Source: Bradyrhizobium prioriisuperbiae
GTDB taxonomy: Bacteria > Pseudomonadota > Alphaproteobacteria > Rhizobiales > Xanthobacteraceae
Assembly (NCBI RefSeq): GCF_032397745.1
Contig: NZ_CP135921.1
Coordinates: forward strand, 3,410,001 to 3,474,000
Reading direction: 5' to 3'
Length of the DNA: 64,000 bases
Of the stretch, positions 59,483-64,000 are shown piece by piece. Under the pieces are notes generated by a model, which saw only the letters and a list, made by a program, of their open reading frames with translations, did not search any database and had not been told where the DNA came from. Within the stretch, counting starts at the first letter, position 1, and each line of letters starts with the position of its first letter. A program made the position numbers and the translations under genes.

Positions 59483-59782
59483 GTGACTCGGGGTTCAAAC
59501 GTGGGTTCTGCGAAGCTTTCGCAGGGAAGGTTCGCGCTGGTGGTGCTGGCGTCCCTGACACTGGCGCTGGGCGCTTGCGGCCGCAAGGCCGGCCTCGATC
59601 AGCCGCCGAGCGCGTCGGCGCCCGCGAGCGACGGGCTGCAGGTCGATCCCACTGTGTCGGCGCAGGAAGATGCCGCCGAGGCGGGCAAGAACGTGTTCAA
59701 TCCGACCGCGCCCGGCGACAAGGCGAAATACGCGCCCCGCGGCCCGAAAAAACGCATTATCATCGATCCGATCCTGGATTAA
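59483..59782 (+). CDS. lptM: LptM-like small lipoprotein
   Basis: 99 aa with a lipobox LALGAC at about residues 29-34, then GRKAGLDQPPSA, a typical LptM/YifL start, and a basic RGPKKRIIIDPILD end. Outer-membrane lipoprotein assisting maturation of the LptD/E lipopolysaccharide translocon. GTG 59483 is chosen because GGGG is 9 bases upstream. It ends 5 bases before lysA. Confidence 0.8.
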   Translation: MTRGSNVGSAKLSQGRFALVVLASLTLALGACGRKAGLDQPPSASAPASDGLQVDPTVSAQEDAAEAGKNVFNPTAPGDKAKYAPRGPKKRIIIDPILD

Positions 59783-59787
59783 GCGCT

Positions 59788-61053
59788 ATGCATCACTTTG
59801 ACTATCGCAACGGCGTGCTCCACGCCGAAGACGTCGACTTGGCCGCGCTCGCCGAGAGCGTCGGCACGCCGTTCTATTGCTATTCGACGGCGACGCTGGA
59901 GCGCCACTACCGGGTCTTTACCGAGGCTTTTGCCGGCGAGAAGACGCTGGTCTGCTACGCCACGAAGGCCAATTCCAACCAGTCGGTGCTGCGCACCCTG
60001 GCGAAACTGGGAGCTGGCGCAGACGTGGTGTCGGGCGGTGAAATGCAGCGCGCGCTGGCCGCCGGTATTCCACCGAACAAGATCCTGTTCTCCGGTGTCG
60101 GCAAGACCGAAGCCGAACTGCGCGCCGCGCTGTCGCACGACATTCTCTGCATCAACGTCGAGTCGGAGCCCGAACTCGAACTGCTGTCGAAGCTCGCGGT
60201 CGAGACCGGTAAGACCGCGCGGATTTCAGTGCGCGTCAATCCCGATGTCGATGCCGGCACCCACGCCAAGATCTCCACCGGCAAGTCCGAAAACAAGTTC
60301 GGCATTCCGATTTCGCGCGCCCGCGAGGTCTATGCCCGCGCGGCGAAGCTGCCGGGGATCGAAGTGACCGGCACCGACATGCATATCGGCAGCCAGATCA
60401 CCGATTTGTCCAAGATGGAAACCGCGTTCCGGATTCTGTCCGAATTCGTGCGGACGCTGCGCGCCGACGGCCACACCATCACGCATATCGATTTTGGCGG
60501 TGGCCTCGGCATTCCCTATCACCTGGACCGCGAAGCGCCGCCGCTGCCGTCGGCCTATGCCGCGATGGTCAAGCGGGTGACGCACAATCTCGGCTGCACG
60601 CTGATGTTCGAGCCGGGCCGGCTGATCGTCGGCAATGCCGGCATCCTTGTCACGCGCGTCATCTATGTGAAGCCGGGCGAGGCCAAGAATTTCGTCATCA
60701 TCGATGCGGCGATGAACGACCTGATCCGTCCGACGCTGTATGAAGCGCATCACGACATCCTGCCGGTGCGGCAGCCCGCGCCCGGCGAACGCACCATCCT
60801 CGCCGACGTGGTCGGCCCCGTCTGCGAGACCGGCGACTATCTCGCGCTCGATCGCACGCTGCCGGAGCCGAAGGCCGGCGATCTCATCGCCATCATGACC
60901 GCCGGCGCCTATGGCGCGGTGCAGGCCGGCACCTACAACACCCGCGCCCTGGTGCCCGAGGTGCTGGTCAAGGGCGACCAGTACGCCGTGGTCCGCCCGC
61001 GCATCGAGGTCGAGGCGCTGATCGCGATGGACAAGCCGGCGCCATGGTTGTGA
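59788..61053 (+). CDS. lysA: diaminopimelate decarboxylase
   Basis: 421 aa. PLP-binding CYATKANSNQSVLRTLAKLG (Lys), HIGSQITDLSKMETAFRILS, FEPGRLIVGNAGILVTRV, and the active-site Cys in VCETGDYLALDR. Converts meso-diaminopimelate to lysine. Typical argH-lptM-lysA order for the group. Confidence 0.97.
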   Translation: MHHFDYRNGVLHAEDVDLAALAESVGTPFYCYSTATLERHYRVFTEAFAGEKTLVCYATKANSNQSVLRTLAKLGAGADVVSGGEMQRALAAGIPPNKILFSGVGKTEAELRAALSHDILCINVESEPELELLSKLAVETGKTARISVRVNPDVDAGTHAKISTGKSENKFGIPISRAREVYARAAKLPGIEVTGTDMHIGSQITDLSKMETAFRILSEFVRTLRADGHTITHIDFGGGLGIPYHLDREAPPLPSAYAAMVKRVTHNLGCTLMFEPGRLIVGNAGILVTRVIYVKPGEAKNFVIIDAAMNDLIRPTLYEAHHDILPVRQPAPGERTILADVVGPVCETGDYLALDRTLPEPKAGDLIAIMTAGAYGAVQAGTYNTRALVPEVLVKGDQYAVVRPRIEVEALIAMDKPAPWL

Positions 61054-61267
61054 GGCTCTGAGATCAACGCCATGCGGCATTTTACCTCGCTCCGCTTGAG
61101 GGGAGAAGGGAGCGCCGCTCGTTGCCGTGCTTTATGCGGCACGATCGGCGCAAATCACTCAATAAAGTCGATCCCTGCGATAGCGGCAGACACAGCGCAC
61201 TCTCGCGACAGTTTTAACAAAAATGTTTCCCTTTTCACGGGAAAATATTTTGTTGCGCAATCAGGCT

Positions 61268-61297
61268 TTACAACCTGCGTGCGAACGTTGCAGTTTA
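61268..61297 (+). repeat. 30-bp direct repeat, left copy
   Basis: Starts TTACAACCTGCGTGCGAACG and is identical over 30 bases to 61647-61676. Confidence 0.9.
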
Positions 61298-61646
61298 TGT
61301 CTGGGCAGCTGAGGTGAACTGGCGGGTGGTTTTGCCGGCAGCCCAAGGGGCTGTTGATGGCGGAATTGCGTAGCAGGCGTTGCCCGGTGGGAACCGTGTT
61401 GCAGCGGCTACCCACGAATTCCTCATCTCGCGTTAGCGACTGTTGTCGTGGGTATGCAATTTCCGCAGCGCAAGTCGCGTTTCCTGCAAACCTTAACTCA
61501 GAGGGCTTCAACGGTAGGGCTCCAGACAGACGCTGGACTCAGCAACAGCCCGAACTCGCAGAGATCATCGCTCCTGTTATGCTGCACAACGGACCTCGCG
61601 TTGATCTTAATGATAGCGCAGTGCCAGCCCTAAAATGATGTTGTGG

Positions 61647-61676
61647 TTACAACCTGCGTGCGAACGTTGCAGTTTA
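61647..61676 (+). repeat. 30-bp direct repeat, right copy
   Basis: Exact copy of 61268-61297, 379 bases on, at the left border of the AT-richer segment with the two unknown genes. Confidence 0.9.
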
Positions 61677-61899
61677 CCTGCCGGTGGTCTGTAAATTGGC
61701 GATAGCTGGAGTTAGTGACCGATGGGGCTGTTTCTTTTAGCGACGACTGAATGCATCGTCGCTTTTGCTGAACACCGTCTACTTCTCATAACCTTGTTTG
61801 CCCGGAAGGAAGCACCCCGATCGGCGAGGAATCTAAGCATCCGTGTGAATGTCGTTTGGCCATCGCGTCAAGGGCTCAAAGCGTACGAGAACAACCTTG

Positions 61900-62151
61900 A
61901 TGTTTAACGATCTTGCCGTGCTGGCTTTCGTTCTTTTATTGACGCTTTGGCTGGCGGCGGCGGCGGGGCCGATCGTCTGGACTGCGGTTCGTACTGGCAG
62001 ACTTTTGGCTCGCGGTACCGTCTATCATCGAGACGATCATCCTGCTCTCTTTTACGGGGGGCTTCTTTTTTGGCTGGGAATGCTCGTCGTGATGCTCGTT
62101 TTGTCGGTGTTATTGATCATTAAGTTGGTTGTTGCGTTCAAACAGTACTAA
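61900..62151 (+). CDS. small two-helix membrane protein of unknown function
   Basis: 83 aa with two membrane helices (about 6-28 and 52-79) and a short middle loop (RGTVYHRDDHPALFYGG). Not recognised. It is 22 bases upstream of the next unknown gene and shares its AT-rich composition, so the two were probably acquired together. It could be an immunity or holin-like partner. Confidence 0.6.
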   Translation: MFNDLAVLAFVLLLTLWLAAAAGPIVWTAVRTGRLLARGTVYHRDDHPALFYGGLLFWLGMLVVMLVLSVLLIIKLVVAFKQY

Positions 62152-62173
62152 ACCAACAAAATGGGGGAATCTG

Positions 62174-62800
62174 ATGGGCACGTTTGTCGATGACTTTCTC
62201 GGCAATTTTGAGCGAGATTTGGTCAGTAATTCTCTAAATGTGCCTTCTTCTATAACCAACGCCTATAGTGCCTATGTTGCGCTTACCAACGTGGCTGTCG
62301 GTGGAACGTATGTTGGGAAATTAGTTCAGGCTGGAAGAATGCTGGAGACGACAGCGGTTGCTTTTGCAACTGGCTCGAATTCAGTTAAGTCAGATTGGAG
62401 CGGTGCTGCCAATGCCATAGGGGCGCTTATTGTAGGAGGAGCTTTTATTGTCTTGGCGCCGGCAACTGTGCCCATGGCTTTCCTTGGATTGGGAGTTTCG
62501 TTTCTAGGTGGAGTCTTGTCTCAAGCCCTCTATGAAACGATGGCGCAGCACTATCCAAATTTGTCGAGTGAAGTTGTCGATTGGTTGGTAGAATCGGTAA
62601 CAGAGACTATTGACGATCTAAGCGATGCAATTTCACAAATCGCTGATGACGTTTTGCTTTGGGCCGGTGATCAAATTGTTGATTACCTTCTGGAGCTTCT
62701 AGGAAACTTCTTTCCGAATTACGGTGACAGTGCACTAAACTCAGCTGACGCCAACATCAGGCATGGTCCGCCGTCGCCAAGGGCCGCGCCCGTCCGCTAA
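62174..62800 (+). CDS. unknown protein with central Gly-rich hydrophobic segment
   Basis: 208 aa, GGGGGA before the ATG. Helical N-terminus (FVDDFLGNFERDLVSNSLNV), a central Gly/Ala-rich membrane-type stretch (about residues 88-125: AIGALIVGGAFIVLAPATVP ... GLGVSFLGGVLSQALYETMA) and an acidic helical C-part (VVDWLVESVTETIDDLSDAI). The final 20 residues are encoded by GC-rich DNA like the neighbouring gene, so the original C-terminus may be lost. Pore-forming toxin or phage-like protein is possible, but no family is recognised. Confidence 0.6.
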   Translation: MGTFVDDFLGNFERDLVSNSLNVPSSITNAYSAYVALTNVAVGGTYVGKLVQAGRMLETTAVAFATGSNSVKSDWSGAANAIGALIVGGAFIVLAPATVPMAFLGLGVSFLGGVLSQALYETMAQHYPNLSSEVVDWLVESVTETIDDLSDAISQIADDVLLWAGDQIVDYLLELLGNFFPNYGDSALNSADANIRHGPPSPRAAPVR

Positions 62801-64000
62801 AACCCCAGCCTGTCCCGGATTCGCCCCGCCAGCACTGCAGCCGTCACCCCGATCGGCCAGAACGCGTGGAACGCCATCGGCTTGATGGCGGTGATCGGCA
62901 TGTCGATGGCGGCGTCAGCGCCGCCGACAAGGCGCCGCGCGAGCTGTTGTCCCATCGCGGTGCTCAGCGCCACGCCGCGACCGTTGCAGCCGAGTGAGAT
63001 CAAAAGGTTCGCTGCCGGCTCGTGCACATGCGGATAGTGATCGGCGGTGATCGCAAGGCGGCTGTTCCAGCCGTGGGTCCAGGACGCGCCTTTGAGCCGC
63101 GGCCACAGCCGTTCCGCATAACGCATGAGATAACTGACGTCGGACGCCTGGCGGATCCAGCGCATCGGCCCGCGTCCGCCCATCAGCAGGCGATTGTGCT
63201 GGTCGATGCGGTAATAAACAGTGATGTGGCCGCTCTCATAGAGCACCGAGCGCGTCGGCATGATTTCGCGGATCACATCGTCGGGCAGCGGTGCCGTTGC
63301 CGCGATCGACGAGAACACCGGCACGATGCTGCGCCGCAGCCCCGGCACCAGATCGCCGGTGAAGCCGTTGGTGGCGATCAGCACTTTTTCGGCAAACACG
63401 ATCGCGCGTGGCGTCTCGATCCGCCAGCGCGTGCCGTCGCGTGTCAGCGACAGCGCCGGCGTGTCGCCGTGCACGGCTGCGCCGGCTGACATCGCCGCGC
63501 GCGCGAGGCCGCGCGCATAGCTCAGCGGATGCAGGTCGCCACCGCGCCGGTCGAACATGGCGCAGAGATAGCGATCGGTTCCGGTCATCTCGCGCAGCGC
63601 TGCGCGATCGAGCAGCGCGACCGGCATGCCGCGCCGGATGCATTGCTCGGCGGTCGCCGCGACGGTCGCCGCGCTTGCCGCGGTGTAGGCGGCGCGCAGG
63701 GTGCCGTTCTGCCGCGCTTCGCACGGGATCTGATAGCGGCTGATAAGATCGAGGGTGAAGTTGGTGGTGCCGTAGGCGAAGGCGATCATGCGGCCGCCGA
63801 GATCGGCGCCGAAGTCGGCTTCGATCTGGTCCGGATCGTGCTTCAGGCCGGGGTTGATATGGCCGCCATTGTTGCCCGATGCACCCCATCCCGGCTCCTG
63901 GGTTTCCAGCACGATCGTGTCCACGCGTTGCTCGGCGAGATGCAGCGCCGTCGACAGCCCCGTGAAGCCGCCGCCGATGATCGCCACCGAGACGGTTGTG
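62797..64000 (-). CDS. FAD-dependent oxidoreductase (DAO family), 5' end outside window
   Basis: At least 400 aa, partial at the window end. The dinucleotide-binding motif VAIIGGGFTGLSTALHLAEQ and WGASGNNGGHINPGLKHDPD identify a D-amino-acid-oxidase/PuuB-like enzyme; GCNGRGVALSTAMGQQLARR is the C-terminal FAD site. Likely oxidises an amine or amino acid such as gamma-glutamylputrescine. The stop overlaps the end of the preceding unknown gene by 4 bases (convergent). Confidence 0.85.
   Translation of the reverse strand, partial: TTVSVAIIGGGFTGLSTALHLAEQRVDTIVLETQEPGWGASGNNGGHINPGLKHDPDQIEADFGADLGGRMIAFAYGTTNFTLDLISRYQIPCEARQNGTLRAAYTAASAATVAATAEQCIRRGMPVALLDRAALREMTGTDRYLCAMFDRRGGDLHPLSYARGLARAAMSAGAAVHGDTPALSLTRDGTRWRIETPRAIVFAEKVLIATNGFTGDLVPGLRRSIVPVFSSIAATAPLPDDVIREIMPTRSVLYESGHITVYYRIDQHNRLLMGGRGPMRWIRQASDVSYLMRYAERLWPRLKGASWTHGWNSRLAITADHYPHVHEPAANLLISLGCNGRGVALSTAMGQQLARRLVGGADAAIDMPITAIKPMAFHAFWPIGVTAAVLAGRIRDRLGF

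Larger units (their letters stand above)
61054..61899. other. long intergenic region with hairpin and 30-bp direct repeat
   Basis: No convincing gene. A degraded intergenic-repeat remnant lies near 61080-61115. An AT-rich hairpin (ACAAAA..TTTCCC / GGGAAA..TTTTGT) is at 61217-61253. Two identical 30-base copies lie at 61268-61297 and 61647-61676. Open frames inside (for example 61354-61638) have no ribosome site or family resemblance. Confidence 0.65.

Noticed and set aside
61354..61638. 94-aa frame between the 30-bp repeats
   Set aside because: No ribosome site, no recognisable features, and other frames of similar length overlap it.
1..64000. CRISPR arrays, insertion-sequence transposases, rRNA genes
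   Set aside because: No regularly spaced direct-repeat array, no transposase motif and no rRNA sequence was found. The only tRNA seen is tRNA-Leu(CAA).

Overview
The window looks like the chromosome of an alphaproteobacterium of the Bradyrhizobium / Rhodopseudomonas / Tardiphaga group (Nitrobacteraceae). This is inferred from high GC, a TlpA-type thioredoxin, argH-lptM-lysA and etfBA-hbd gene orders, many LysR/TetR/HxlR regulators, catabolic CoA ligases, and several copies of short palindromic intergenic repeats of the kind common in that group. No species can be fixed from the sequence alone.

Layout. 1-2.9 kb: the end of a genomic island, with a LysR regulator and a tyrosine integrase abutting the 3' end of tRNA-Leu(CAA). 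3-12.5 kb: ordinary chromosome with a YdeI-like protein, a DsbB-family protein, a TetR/thioesterase pair with two clear operators, an AbrB-type membrane protein, two PsiF-like secreted proteins, LssY_C-CidA/LrgA-LrgB (LrgB carries a clean internal deletion), and an acyl-CoA ligase. 12.6-18.2 kb: a cobalt-type nitrile hydratase operon, a second CoA ligase, a secreted cyclase-family protein and a VOC protein. 18.2-25 kb: SDR and alpha/beta-hydrolase, a frameshifted DUF3108 gene, and a cluster resembling the pnbA/pnbB nitroaromatic pathway with an orphan substrate-binding protein and a divergent LysR. 25-30.1 kb: a DeoR regulator and a three-gene ribose-type ABC importer, followed by a decayed second copy of the 3' end of that LysR gene.

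30.5-36.5 kb is the most unusual part. A divergent XRE repressor / ImmA-type protease pair faces a three-gene operon encoding three ubiquitin-like beta-grasp domains fused to an E2, a JAB peptidase fused to an E1, and a Cys-rich DUF6527 protein. Next to it is a two-gene module of a nucleotidyltransferase-like protein and an unrecognised 312-aa partner. The whole looks like an accessory defence island with a protease-switched bacterial ubiquitin-like conjugation system. The promoter between the halves carries a long dyad of XRE-type half-sites over its -35 and spacer.

36.7-51.8 kb is again chromosomal: HNH nuclease, DUF2855, an HxlR/MFS pair with twin operators, AlkA-type glycosylase, GluQRS, a soluble hybrid histidine kinase, YihY, HIG1 protein, cobalamin adenosyltransferase, etfBA, hydroxybutyryl-CoA dehydrogenase, a frameshifted secreted hydrolase, DUF2975 plus a small XRE regulator, and YjfB. 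51.8-57.1 kb is a same-strand run headed by a probably leaderless ArsR gene (SRPBCC, GST, two VOC proteins, DUF1428, MFS exporter, GyrI-like). It contains two adjacent 77-78 nt hairpins of matching architecture. 57.2-61 kb holds tlpA, argH, lptM and lysA. 61-62.8 kb is an AT-richer insert with a perfect 30-bp direct repeat and two unrecognised genes. The window ends inside an FAD oxidoreductase gene.
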